Of a DNA stretch of 64,000 bases, positions 24,949 through 36,142 are shown one piece after another. Location of the stretch: positions 2,987,750 to 3,051,749 of the forward strand of contig NC_054708.1 in the NCBI RefSeq assembly GCF_016097555.1, in the 5' to 3' direction. The DNA is from Gigantopelta aegis (lineage: Eukaryota; Mollusca; Gastropoda; Neomphalida; Peltospiridae). Each line of letters opens with the position of its first letter. Position 1 is the stretch's first letter. The notes under the pieces were generated by a model. That model was not told where the DNA came from and ran no database searches. It saw only the letters and a list, made by a program, of their open reading frames with translations. A program made the position numbers and the translations under genes.

Positions 24949-26214
24949 AGGGCTTATGCTGTTGGTAGCCAAATTAGCCACTGGCTAATTTTTACACAAA
25001 ATGGCTAATAAAATTTGCAAGTGGCTAAAATTTTGGTTAACAAACGGTTACATAATCTGTCCGACATCTCAAACATAATAATACTACCAAATATTCAATT
25101 AGCGTAATAGCCATCTCGCAACCGGTAACAAGAAACGGTGTCATGCAGAATACAGCGTAGGCCTTATAATGTTTGCTTATTTTAATAATCACGGTTATTA
25201 ATTTTAACGGCATGCATTCAACATGTATGACAGCAATGTCTGGAAGATCTGTAACTTGATATTTTTACTTTGTAAAATCTTTGAACCAAAGTAATAAAAA
25301 CAGACCGACAATGCGTGTCAATTTGAATACACATGCCAGTTCAGGGCCGAACGAAAGACATGTAGGCCGTCTCAAGGGCTGAGTTCAGCCAGACCGAACG
25401 AAAACAAAACATTCGCTAGAATGGTTTGTGCGCTTCACGTTAAACCCAGTTAAATGTACACTGAATAAAATTAGTTTACAATAATCATATTTGTTAGATA
25501 ATTTTAGATATAAATTTGTAAGACTGTGAGGTGACATTTAATAAGTTAGCTGGATTTTAAAAAGATCGTAAATTTTAATTTGATTAAAGGTTGGGTTTTT
25601 TTTAGCCAAGGTATTTTGTAAGCATAAATCGCAACAAGCATTTAACACGACGCTGAAATCAACAGCAACAAAATGGCACAAATTATGTCACTTTAAAAAA
25701 AAAAGAAAAAAAAAAGAAATTCAAACTAACATAAAGATTGCTATTTAAAGAAATAATGAGCTCTATAAAAAAAAGAAAAAGAAAAAAAAAGCTCACAAAA
25801 TTTTATTTGGGAAAAAAGGAAGAAAGAAAAAACAACACCCTCCATAAACATCCACCAACCCCCATATTTCTGTATGTTTGTTAATTTAATGTCATAGGCC
25901 TTAGAAGTGGGGGTGGGTGTATGGGTACTAGCTTTAAACTCTGAAGATATTGCATAACCCCATTCCAACCCCACCCCCGCTGAAAAATCTAAGTAATATA
26001 TTAACTGCCCCTACCCCCATTGAGGTTTTGTTATTCCTATTTATTCCAGTTTGTACACAATTAGCTGAAAAAGATACATTTTCATATTCATATATAAATA
26101 CTCTATACAGTACTGCGTAAAACAAATTTGGCTAAAACATTTTCAATATGGCTAATAAAAATTCCATTTGGCTAATATTTTGGCTACAGGTATTTTTGAT
26201 CCAGGGTGAGCCCT
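24949..26214. mobile_element. hAT-like non-autonomous element with 8-bp duplication
   Basis: Ends are AGGGCTTATG and, inverted, AGGGCTCACCC. Flanks are GAGTTCCC and AAGTTCCC, matching at 7 of 8 bases. Both subterminal regions carry repeated TGGCTAA motifs. No transposase frame is visible. About 700 bp of the interior (24998-25700) match the element at 30681-32482, although the termini differ. Confidence 0.65.
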
Positions 26215-26222
26215 AAGTTCCC

Positions 26223-27454
26223 ATCACTGCATCACAGGTCAGATCTTACAGAGATTGCCAAAACAAAATACTGCTTCTAATTTTCAAGGGAATAGTTTTA
26301 ACTCTGAAATATACTGGTATATAACTTTGTTTTAATATTATTGTTAATTTTTTATTCATATTTAAACATGTGTTTATTCATATGTGTTAGTCAATACACC
26401 AAGGACAAGCCATTTAATAAAACATTTTTATCCTATAACTGACCCATGATATCCATGTCATAAACCCATGTGATAATGTAGTGTATCCTACAACTGACCC
26501 ATGATATCCATGTCATAAACCCATGTGATAATGTAGTGTATTAACTCAGTTAATAATGGTATGCAAATTTAAACGTATATGTACATTTTTAAGGTCTAGG
26601 TAATAATGTGTTGCTGTGAATGGGTCATTTGTTTACAAGCCAACAAGACCTGTATACCCAAGTGTAAAGTTTTCATAAGATTTAGTTAAAATTTGTGACG
26701 TCAAACTAATTTGTGTTGATTGTGATGACGTCATATTACCAATGGAGGCAACTTTAGTACTGTAATTTACAAAATATCAAATAAAAGTGTTATTTTAGAA
26801 GTGTAATAGGATAAATAGAATTCGCTACTCGTGTTTTTTTAATACGTAAAATATCAACCTCGTCTAGTTAATCACTATTTGTCTCGGAAGAGCCTCAACA
26901 AATACTGATTAACATAGACTTGGATGATACTTTCCATATTAAAAAACACTTGCGACGAATCCTCTTTATATAAATCGATGACAAAAACATTGAACTATTT
27001 GAGCAAGCCAGTATGTGCAGTAGTATTCTTCCAGCACACCTGTTAACCTTACAGACACAGAGTGAGGCTAACACTGACAAGGTGTTGACAAAACAATAAA
27101 GCTGACACTAAAACAATAAAACTATCATCTCACGAGACCAGACACTGCAAATTCCTGACAGAAACAAAAAAGGTAACAATGAAACTATAATATCACGAGA
27201 CGAGAGACTGTACATACCTGACAGGAACTAGAATGTTACCTTGCTGCAGTACGTCAGGTCATACAAACCCCAAGGAGAGGAATATACACTGTTTAATGAG
27301 CCGTACGTCAAACAATTGTCACACGTCACAAAGTCATGTTAGAATTAAGATTCAAGCATGCTATCATGGGCACACCAACCTACTGCTCGTACATATTAGA
27401 CCAACAAGTTCTATATGACCTGACATATGACAACAAAATTGGGTCAAACAAAAA
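26223..27454. other. Intergenic with small local duplications
   Basis: A 55-bp block (GACCCATGATATCCATG ... GATAATGTAGTGTA) occurs twice in tandem at about 26430-26542. A diverged pair of about 60 bp containing ACGAGAC and CCTGACAG lies at 27130-27240. No gene was recognised. Confidence 0.45.
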
Positions 27455-27735
27455 GTTAAAGTTTGTTTTGTTTAACAACACTACTAGAGCACACTGATTT
27501 ATGAATCATCGGATATTGGATGTCAAACATTTGGTAATTTTGACATGGTGTCTTAGAGGAAACCCGCTATATTTTTCCATTAGCAGCAAGGTATATTTTA
27601 TAAGCACATACCACAGCCTTTGATATACCAGTTGTGCATTGGCTGGAATGAAAAATGGGCCCACCAATGGGGGTCGATCCTAGACTGACTGTGCATTAAG
27701 TGAGCGCTTTACTACTGGGATATATCCTGCCCCGA
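27455..27735 (-). mobile_element. tRNA-derived SINE (tail type 1), near full length
   Basis: Minus-strand copy. Tail: 'gtttgttttgtttaacaac', 'ggatattggatgtcaaa'. Body: 'cattagcagcaagg', 'cattggctggaatg'. Head, inverted: 'ggtcgatcctagactgac' and 'gagcgctttactactggg', the B-box and A-box-like parts. Confidence 0.8.
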
Positions 27736-27850
27736 TTTCAGAAGAGTTACAAACTTTACTGTCTGAATGTTTTAGATGAATTAACAGAAATAGTTTTGCT
27801 TCCGTTTGTTTTCATGTACATGTACCAGTCATACAGAACTGGTTGATGTA

Positions 27851-28673
27851 TACTAAAAGGCAAAAGTTATTGTGACATGGGTTGTTTGGAGTAATAAATT
27901 TGTGAATGGATTTATGGATGTAAACCAGAGAAAATGTGCATGAAACAGCTCAAAGAAATGCAACCAACCAGTTGTTGCAGCGATTGCATGCTTTGTGTAA
28001 GAAACATGGAATATTCGGAAAAATCCTGTCCAGTGTTCACCATAAAAGGCCAGACATTCAGTCACAAATCATTGCCACTCTGTGCAGCCTTCAGTAGTCC
28101 AGAAGTCAGAAAAACACCATAAGTGAACTGTTTGGTGCAATTTCATCATGCCACACCTCAGTGAAAATGACAGATGGCGAATCATAGGGATGCTTGAATC
28201 TGGGACCTCGAAGCATGACATCGCACGTCAATTCAATGTCCAGAGAAACACCATATAGCACTTATGGCAATGATATTAACAAAACAACCAGGTCAGGGAA
28301 CGTCTCCGTAGTGGCCAACCACCCGTGACAAGCCCTCACCAAGACACATGGATCCGAACCACGCATCTGTGAAACAGGTTCCAGCCAGCAACCCTCACAG
28401 TCTTTAGTGGCCTCAATCAGACAATGGTACCAGGCCTGTATCAATACTCAAGGTGAACACACTCGCTACTGACTGTGTGAACTTCGCTCTGGACCCCCTC
28501 TAGTGATGTGGCTCATCTGCATATGGCAGGTGCGCCCTTTTCATGGACTATTGCTTGTTTCCATACCTTCGGACATTTCTCTTTCCATGTTATAATGTTT
28601 CATACACGGCAGTAAAAACTTATCATCAAATATTCTTTGTCTTTTGTGTCACAATAACTTTTGCCTTTGAGTA
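27851..28673 (+). mobile_element. Deleted Tc1-like transposon
   Basis: Inverted ends TACTAAAAGGCAAAAG and, from the right, TACTCAAAGGCAAAAG continue with TTATTGTGACA, for about 27 bp. They are flanked by TA on both sides. At 823 bp it is shorter than a full Tc1 element (usually 1.3-1.7 kb). The interior holds only the N-terminal part of a transposase, so it is a deletion derivative. Confidence 0.8.
28148..28470 (+). pseudogene. Tc1-like transposase N-terminal fragment
   Basis: From ATG at 28148 the frame reads MPHLSENDRWRIIGML, then SKHDIARQFNVQRNTI, the first helix-turn-helix of Tc1-family transposases. It continues, after in-frame stops, with GQPPVTSPHQDTWIRTTHL and NRFQPATLT, the second DNA-binding subdomain. 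The DDE catalytic domain is missing; the sequence goes almost directly to the right inverted repeat. The full-length protein would bind the inverted repeats and cut DNA at TA. This copy cannot do so. Confidence 0.75.
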
Positions 28674-28936
28674 TAATATTGTAAAGCCGTACACTAACTC
28701 TGACATGGTTGGATCCAGTACTGGAACATGAACCTAGTACCCACAGGGCTTAAATCTGCTCCATCACTGAGACACATTCACACATGTATCATAAACATGC
28801 ATCTCAAAGTTTATACTACTTATGTCATAACAGAGCATTGTTTTAAATATGACATCTTGTTTTCAAGGTCAGCCAGTTTGTGGCTGAATCAAAATCAGTC
28901 ATAAGACACACCAATGTAGATTTTGATACCAAATAC

Positions 28937-29608
28937 TAATTCATGTTTAAAACATTACCCATCATCCTAACAACAAATTCATGTATGAAACATCACCCAC
29001 TATCCTGACCACCAATTCATGTTTAAAACATTACCCACTATCCTGATGACCAATTCATGTCTAAAACATTACCCACTATCCTGACGACCCAATTCATGTC
29101 TGACACACTACCCACTATCCTGACGACCAATTCATGTCTAAAACATTACCCACTATTCTGACGACCCAATTCATGTCTGACACACTACCCACTATCCTGA
29201 CGACCAATTCATGTCTAAAACATTACCCACTATCCTGACGACCAATTCATGTCTAAAACATTACCCACTATCCTGACGACCCAATTCATGTCTGACGACC
29301 AATTCATGTCTAAAACATTACCCACTATCCTGACGACCCAATTCATGTCTGACACACTACCCGCTATCCTGACAACCAATTCATGTCTAAAACATTACCC
29401 ACTATCCTGACGACCAATTCATGTCTGAAATATTACCCACTGTCCTGACGACCAATTCGTGTCTAAAATATTACCCACTATCCTGACAACCAATTCATGT
29501 CTAAAACATTACCCACTATCCTGACAACCAATTCATGTCTAAAATACTACTCACTATCCTGACGACCAATACACGTCTAAAACATTACCCACTATCCTGA
29601 CGACCAAC
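28937..29608. repeat. 38-bp tandem array, about 17 units
   Basis: Units read approximately CCAATTCATGTCTAAAAC, ATTACCCACTATCCTGACGA. A variant with TCTGACACACTACCC recurs in higher-order pairs. Units are contiguous without unique spacers. Confidence 0.85.
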
Positions 29609-29792
29609 CAATAAAGGTTGTCCTGACCCAAAATAATCACACCCAAATTAAGTACAAACAAGCTGACCTCAAAATATTTCACCACAAAACCACTGAAATG
29701 TTAATTTGATTAAAATAACTTGAAATGCATTTCTGAATATTGACAACTCTAAAGCAGTTGTCAATGACAGTACTGAACTAAAACGACCTGCC
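29609..29792. other. Short unique stretch between arrays
   Basis: AT-rich sequence with nothing recognised. Confidence 0.4.
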
Positions 29793-32616
29793 TGCACTCA
29801 GTGAGATCTAAAGCCCTGTCTGGTGTAGTGAGATCTAAAGCCCTGTCTGGTGTAGTGAGATCTAAAGCCCTGTCTGGTGTAGTGAGATCTACAGCCCTGT
29901 CTGGTATAGTGAGATCTAAAGCCCTGTCTGGTATAGTGAGATCTAAAGCCCTTCTGGTGTAGTGAGATCTAAAGCCCTTCTGGTGTAGTGAGATCTAAAG
30001 CCCTGTCTGGTGTAGTGAGATCTAAAGCCCTGTCTGGTGTAGTGAGATCTAAAGCCCTGTCTGGTGTAGTGAGATCTAAAGCCCTGTCTGGTGTAGTGAG
30101 ATCTACAGCCCTGTCTGGTATAGTGAGATCTAAAGCCCTGTCTGGTATAGTGAGATCTAAAGCCCTTCTGGTATAGTGAGATCTAAAGCCCTTCTGGTGT
30201 AGTGAGATCTAAAGCCCTGTCTGGTGTAGTGAGATCTAAAGCCCTGTCTGGTGTAGTGAGATCTAAAGCCCTGTCTGGTATAGTGAGATCTAAAGCCCTG
30301 TCTGGTATAGTGAGATCTAAATCCCCATCTGGTGTAGTGAGATCTAAAGCCATGTCTGGTGTAGTGAGATCTAAAGCCCTTCTGGTAGAGTGAGATCAAA
30401 AGCCCTGTCTGGTGTAGTGAGGTCTACAGCCCTGTCTGATGTAGTGAGATCAAAAGCCCTTCTGGTATAGTGAGATCTAAAGCCGTCTGGTATAGTGAAA
30501 TCTAAAGCCGTCTGGTGTAGTGAGATCTACAGCCCTGTCTGGTGTAGTGATATCTACAGCCCTGTCTGGTGTAGTGAGATCTAAAGCCCTGTCTGGTGTA
30601 GTGAGATCTACAGCCCTGTCTGGTATAGTGAGATCTAAAGCCCTTCTGGTATAGTGAGATCTAAAGTCCTGTCTGGTATACAGGGGTTTCCCTAGAGCGA
30701 TAAGCCGACACGGCCCATGCTCCCTTAGCCAGCCAAGTAAGCGCCTTCATGTTTGGTAAGCGCCTTAACTGCAGGACCGTGTCAGCTTAATTTGTAACAT
30801 GTATACAAAACAATGGAGCTGTGATCCGTAACATCATTCACCACACATTATCACACTTCCATTTGGTATCTCTGCAATTCTTTAGATGTTCACTTTGAGG
30901 TCCATTGATCGCACCGTTTTAGTTGTCGGCGGGCTTGTGCTGGTCACGTGGTACAGGTGATCGGCTACTACTAATCCGCCAGATAACTGCTTGTTGTAAT
31001 AATGTTTGTGTGCTTTGGAATTATGCATCAAGACAAATCAAAGAAAATACCTATTAATTGAATAAACATCTTTGAAGGTGAAATTCTTGAGTAAAACATG
31101 TCACCATTAATCCTGGTATATATTTACCATATCGAAACCGTAACTACGTTGTTATTTGCTCAAATGAACGGTCACGGATCGACCAAAACAAATGGCTAAT
31201 AAAATTTGCAAGTGGCTAAAATTTTGGCTGAGCCATTTTCTATTTTCTGATGTGAACAAAGGGTTACATAATCTATTCGACACCTCAAACATAATAATAC
31301 CAAATATTCAATTAGCATAATAGCGATCTCGCGACCGGTAACGAGAAACGGTGTTATCCAGAATACAGCGTACATGTATGCCTTATGATGTTTGCTAATT
31401 TTAATAATCAAGGTTATTAATTTTAACGGCATGCATTCGACATGTATGACAGCAATGTGATGTGATTCAATGTCTGGAAGATATGTAACTTGCTATTTTA
31501 ATTTTGTAGTCTTTGAACCAAAGTAATAAAAACAAACCGATAATGCATGTCAATTTGAATACACATGCCAGGGCCGAACGACATGTCGGCTATCCCAAGG
31601 GCTGAGTTCAGCCAGACCGAGCGGAAACAAAACATTCGCTACACTGTTTTGTGCGCTTCACGTTAAACCAAATGGACACGACGGACACCAATCAAGTAGT
31701 TCGCGAATGTTAGGAAGAACGTTCGTTGGCTGAACTGAGGAAAGCTCTCAGCATAATATACGTCACGCTTCAGAGTCAGCAGACACCCACGTGTCAAGAG
31801 ATATCGTTGCGGACATGAACAATACGATTACACAGGAGTAAATCTTGATGTAAATGTGTAGAAAAACAATAGTTGTTTGCATCAATGAATACCTAACTGC
31901 AGTTTCGTTATTTCCTTCGTCTTTGTTAATTTTGTACCTATGGTCGAGAGCACGCACTGAGATCGCGATCGCGGGAAATGTACATGCAGTATTTATACAA
32001 ATTGCAGTTAAACGTACACTGAATTAGTTTACAATAATCATATTTGTTAGATAATGCTAGATATATATTTGTTAAACTGTGAGATGACATTTAATAAGTT
32101 AACTGGATTTTGTTTTTTAAAGTAAAATTTTATTTTATTAACGTTTTGGTTTTTTTTTTATAAATGGAATATACTGTGAAGTCAGCATTCTTAGCTTAGG
32201 TATTTTACAAGCAGAAATCACAACAAGCATTTAACACGACACTGAAATCAACAACAACAACATGACGCAAATTATGAAGTTGTTGGGGGTGGGGAATTGA
32301 TGGGGTTTTTAGAAAAAAAAGTCCCCCCCCCCCCCCCCAAAACAACCCTAACATGATTTGATGGATTGAAGACAAACACTTAACTGTTTTCAACTCACTA
32401 CCCCACTTCTTTTGGCTTAATTTTTGTGTTATAATGATGCTAAATATGTAAGCGCCTTAAAAAAATCCTGGGGAAAGGCCTGGTATAGTGAGATTTAAAG
32501 CCCTGTCTGGTATAGTGAGATTTAAAGCCCTGTCTGGTATAGTGAGATTTAAAGCCCTGTCTGGTATAGTGAGATCTAAAGCCCTGTCTGGTATAGTGAG
32601 ATCTAAAGTCCTTCCT
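29793..32616. repeat. 27-bp minisatellite interrupted by a transposon
   Basis: Units GTGAGATCTAAAGCCCTG plus TCTGGTRTA run from 29793 to 30680 and resume at 32483-32616, after the element at 30681-32482. There are about 33 units on the left and five on the right. The right-hand units mostly have AGATTTAAAG instead of AGATCTAAAG. Since 27 is a multiple of 3, open frames (VRSKALSG-like) appear on both strands; they are not considered genes. Confidence 0.85.
30681..32482 (+). mobile_element. hAT-like non-autonomous element, CAGG/CCTG ends, 5-bp duplication
   Basis: It starts CAGGGGTTTCCCTAGAG and ends, inverted, CAGGCCTTTCCCCAGGA. GTATA flanks it at 30676-30680 and 32483-32487. At 1802 bp it has no visible transposase frame. 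A related copy in the opposite orientation lies at 61665-62933 and lacks about 370 bp of its interior. The part 31187-32275 is shared with the element at 24949-26214. Confidence 0.75.
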
Positions 32617-33146
32617 GGTAGTTGTTTTACCCGGACTATGCCACTCAAGCTCCTAAAAGATCTCACAATGTTTAGGTAGACATTTAAAGGGTATTTCATA
32701 TGATACATCCATTCCTCCCTCCCGCTTTCCATTCTTCCCCTCTTGGTCTGACAGTCCATTCTGTTTGTCCACTGGATCACATACATGTATGTCCAATATG
32801 TTAGTCCACTGGATTACGCAATATGTCCATTACGATAGTCCAGTGGATCATATAATCGACCTGATAGCCCAATATATATTATAAGTCCAATGGATCAAGT
32901 AATCAGCTCGACAGTCCATCCAGTATGCTAGTCCATATGATCCACAAACTGGCTCTATAATCCAACAGATCAAGTATTAACAGCGTAGTGTGGTAGTACT
33001 CTTGATCAAGTAATTAGCTGAACAGTGCTTACATTAGTTTGCAACATAACTCGATGTTGTTATTCATTTTAGAGCATTCCTTTAATTTTAAGTGCATATA
33101 TTCCATCTTCCATATCATAATGTTCAATTCTTGTACTTACTAGTAG
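32617..33146. other. Intergenic, loosely repetitive
   Basis: Several loose repeats of 'gtccactggatca' / 'agtccaatggatca' lie between about 32755 and 32980, too diverged to call an array. No gene was found. Confidence 0.4.
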
Positions 33147-33184
33147 GGCCTCAACAAGTCCAAAATATTGGACTCGAGTACTCG

Positions 33185-33530
33185 GGGGTCAAACTCGAAA
33201 CGTGAGTACTCAAACTTACACGAGATGATAACGAGACTAAGGAATAAACTCGAAACGTGAGTACTCAAACTTACACGAGATGATAACGAGACTAAGGAAT
33301 AAACTCGAAACGCGAGTACTCAAAACTTACACGAGATGATAACGAGACTAAGGAATAAACTGGAAACTTGAGTACTCAAACTTACACGAGATGATAACGA
33401 GACTAAGGAATAAACTCTAAACGCGAGTACTCAAACTTACACGAGATGATAACGAGACTAAGGAATAAACTCTAAACGCGAGTACTCAAACTTACACGAG
33501 ATGATAATGAGACTAAGGAATAAAGTAAAA
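33185..33530. repeat. 55-bp tandem array, about six units
   Basis: Units are GAATAAACTCGAAACG, YGAGTACTCAAACTTACACG, AGATGATAACGAGACTAAG. Variation is low. The ACTCGAAACGTGAGTACTC part resembles the terminal sequence of the host element. Confidence 0.85.
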
Positions 33531-33710
33531 TAGCATTATGCACCTTAATTCCAGCTGAGCGCTGAACATGGATGCCAAATTATGCCATTGTATTGCGTTC
33601 CACACTTTAGATCATAGACCAATAATGTAACTGGTTGCAAGCATATGGCAAAATAACAAACAAAAATATAATTCAATGAGTGCTTTTCCTTTGACTGGTA
33701 CTCTAAGTCC

Positions 33711-34215
33711 TATGAACGGACTCAAGTCTAGCTAGACTCTGCCCATGCCTATGAACGGACTCAAGTCTAGCTAGACTCTGCCCATGCCTATGAACGGACT
33801 CAAGTCTAGCTAGACTCTGCCCATGCCTATGAACGGACTCAAGTCTAGCTAGACTCTGCCCATGCCTATGAACGGACTCAAGTCTAGCTAGACTCTGCCC
33901 ATGCCTATGAACGGACTCAAGTCTAGCTAGACTCTGCCCATGCCTATGAACGGACTCAAGTCTAGCTAGACTCTGCCCATGCCTATGAACGGACTCAAGT
34001 CTAGCTAGACTCTGCCCATGCCTATGAACGGACTCAAGTCTAGCTAGACTCTGCCCATGCCTATGAACGGACTCAAGTCTAGCTAGACTCTGCCCATGCC
34101 TATGAACGGACTCAAGTCTAGCTAGACTCTGCCCATGCCTATGAACGGACTCAAGTCTAGCTAGACTCTGCCCATGCCTATGAACGGACTCAAGTCTAGC
34201 TAGACTCGGCCCATG
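33711..34215. repeat. 39-bp tandem array, about 13 near-identical units
   Basis: Units are CCTATGAACGGACTCAAG followed by TCTAGCTAGACTCTGCCCATG. All but the last appear identical, so the array is recent or strongly homogenised. The minus strand gives a spurious 13-residue repeat (HGQSLARLESVHR). Confidence 0.95.
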
Positions 34216-34221
34216 CCCATG

Positions 34222-34456
34222 TTCAAACATTTGGTAATTCTGACACGAAGCTATCAGAGGAAACTTGCTACATTTTTCCCTAATGCAGCAAGGGATTTTT
34301 TATGTGCATTTTCCCACAGACAGGAAAGCCTTGGACTAGTTGTGGTGCACTGGTTGCAATGAGAAAAACCCCAATCAGTTGAATGGATCCACTGAGGCTG
34401 CGACGCAAGGAACTCAAGTGAGTACTCAATCAACTGAGCTAACTCCTGTCCTCTCA
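34222..34456 (-). mobile_element. tRNA-derived SINE (tail type 1), diverged
   Basis: It begins inside the tail at 'caaacatttggtaattctga', follows the body ('cagcaagggattttttatg', 'gtggtgcactggttgcaatg') and ends in a degraded head near 'caactgagctaactcctgtc'. Confidence 0.7.
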
Positions 34457-35488
34457 TATTACTGGTAATACTTCAAATGATTAAGTACATAGGAATGAAT
34501 TAAAACAATGTTTTATAGAAAGCACGTAAAACATGATTACATGTTTACTTGTCAGGCAATATAAAACATACACCCAAAAAATAACACATATGCTGCCATT
34601 TCTAGATATTATTTTATTAAATATTAAATTTGAAGCTAAATTTCAGTAAAAGCCATGTCTGCCTTCTCTTTAAACATTTTGGATACAGTGAATATGCTAG
34701 AATGCTTTCAGCATATAGTGGTAGAACAATTAAATCAAGAATATGCGTATAAAATGCAAACATCTTACCACAAATCATTACCATAAAATTATGTAACCAA
34801 CAGGTATTAGAAACATGAATGAGTCACATGTTAAACACACAAGTGTTACTTAATCAACCATAATGTTTGTTTAACTGGAAACAGAAAACATCTAAATGCA
34901 TTTTACTTGCTTGTGGTATCTAATATTAATCAATATTAACATACAAGTACTTTAACAGATATACCCAGTGGCAAATACAAGATTGTCTACAGGGTGGTAA
35001 CAAACAAACAAATAACAAAATAAAAACCAACTGCATAGCTGTCTAATGAAGTGGATAGAGTAGGGTGGAAATACGTTCCTAGGACCACACCCATATTTAC
35101 CACTGTTACCTATACACAAAGAAGAAACCTTTTGGTATCAGTTTTAAAAGAACAAAAGATTTAATTAATTGTTCATCTCATAAAGTAATATTTTTTTACT
35201 TCCATTTTATTCTTAAAATTATATAATGGAAAGAACGAATGCATAACGACAATCCAGCATTAAAATGTATGACCTATTAGGTGTCAAACATTCTGCAAAC
35301 ATAGAAATTATGCTTAGAGTTTTACTAATGAAAAACTAAATCACCTCCACTACAAGTTATACCACTGATATTAATGTTCGAATAACAAGAACAGTCGGAA
35401 TTTGAATAGCTGTGACTACATGAACTATGCTGGTCCAGCAGTGAAACGCCATGCTATGATGCTAGGTCCCGTGTGTTGTTCCGTCTTC
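34457..35488. other. 3' flank of the small heat shock protein gene
   Basis: AT-rich with no other gene. It should include the minus-strand 3' UTR. TTTTATT at about 35206 reads AATAAA on the minus strand, about 280 bases past the stop, and is a plausible poly(A) signal. Confidence 0.45.
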
Positions 35489-36142
35489 CTAAGAATGCTG
35501 GATGGGAATGGCTTTTTCCATTTTTCCCTCAAGGGCTGGAAGAGGAGCATCGATGGACAGCAGGCCGTCGTGACTCAGTTTCGACACGAGTGACTCTGGA
35601 TTCACCTGGTCCGGGAGAAGATACTGCCGATGGTATTCACGGAAACTCGACTTGTTATCTCCCTTTTCTTCGTGCTTCGCGTGAACGGAAAGCAGTTTGC
35701 CATCGGTCTTGACGAGAATCTCTTCCGGTTTGAACTGTCGCACATCAAACTGAAGACGGAACTTTCTGCCATTTCCGTCCTGGACGATGGGGTTGTCTAG
35801 AAGATAGTTCTCGCGCAGTCTCCACGAGTCGGGGTTCGAGTCGGACGGCATGATGTGCTGCATGTGGGAGAACATCCGGTTCATCTCCTCCGACATCCGC
35901 TTCATCTCTCTGTCCATCACACGCAGAGAATTGTGGGGGTCGTAGGAAATGTTCGACAGATTGTTGGAATCGCGCGACCACCAGTCGAGATCGCGGCTTC
36001 CAGAGTTAAGGTTCATGTCTCGCATCTCTCTGTCCATCATGCGCAGCTGGCGTTCCGGGTTAAACGTATCCATGTCCCAGCCTTGTCTCGACCACGACAA
36101 CGGCGTATTCCACGAAATGGGCACGTGACGAACTAGAGACAT
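35489..36142 (-). CDS. Small heat shock protein, alpha-crystallin/HSP20 family
   Basis: An uninterrupted 217-residue frame. Residues about 125-205 form the alpha-crystallin domain: KFRLQFDVRQFKPEEILVK, then VHAKHEEK, FREYHRQYLLP and DGLLSIDAP. Arg172 in HRQY corresponds to the Arg of the HRKY motif of alpha-B crystallin. IPI at 212-214 is the usual C-terminal I-x-I motif that docks neighbouring subunits. The N-terminal region, about 124 residues, is Met- and Arg-rich with two MDREM repeats (36-40 and 76-80), Trp residues and a helix-like run SEEMNRMFSHMQ. Such proteins form oligomers that hold unfolding proteins without ATP, in the cytosol or nucleus. Met1 is the first Met of the open frame. 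No intron interrupts the coding part, common for inducible sHSPs. No convincing heat-shock element or TATA box was found in the 500 bases upstream. Paralogue identity within the family is not resolved. Confidence 0.93.
   Translation of the reverse strand: MSLVRHVPISWNTPLSWSRQGWDMDTFNPERQLRMMDREMRDMNLNSGSRDLDWWSRDSNNLSNISYDPHNSLRVMDREMKRMSEEMNRMFSHMQHIMPSDSNPDSWRLRENYLLDNPIVQDGNGRKFRLQFDVRQFKPEEILVKTDGKLLSVHAKHEEKGDNKSSFREYHRQYLLPDQVNPESLVSKLSHDGLLSIDAPLPALEGKMEKAIPIQHS

Larger units (their letters stand above)
33147..34220. mobile_element. Inverted-repeat element carrying two minisatellites
   Basis: The left end TAGGGCCTCAACAAGTCC, then GGACTCGAGTACTCG, matches the right end of the element at 45968-46751 in reverse. 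Its interior (ATGCCAAATTATGCCATTG) and the motif GGACTCAAGT near the right also match. The left portion is expanded into a 55-bp array (33185-33530) and the right portion into a 39-bp array (33711-34215). The right terminus itself is not clear. Confidence 0.55.

Noticed and set aside
28937-29608. Regular 38-bp repeats suggesting a CRISPR-like array
   Set aside because: There are no unique spacers; the units are contiguous minisatellite repeats in an animal genome.
29988-30399. Open frames VRSKALSG and FRSHYTRQG in the 27-bp array
   Set aside because: Both strands are open only because the period is 27. Not protein coding.
33703-34230. Minus-strand frame of 13-residue repeats (HGQSLARLESVHR)
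   Set aside because: It is a translation of a 39-bp tandem array inside a transposon copy. No splice or start context supports a gene.
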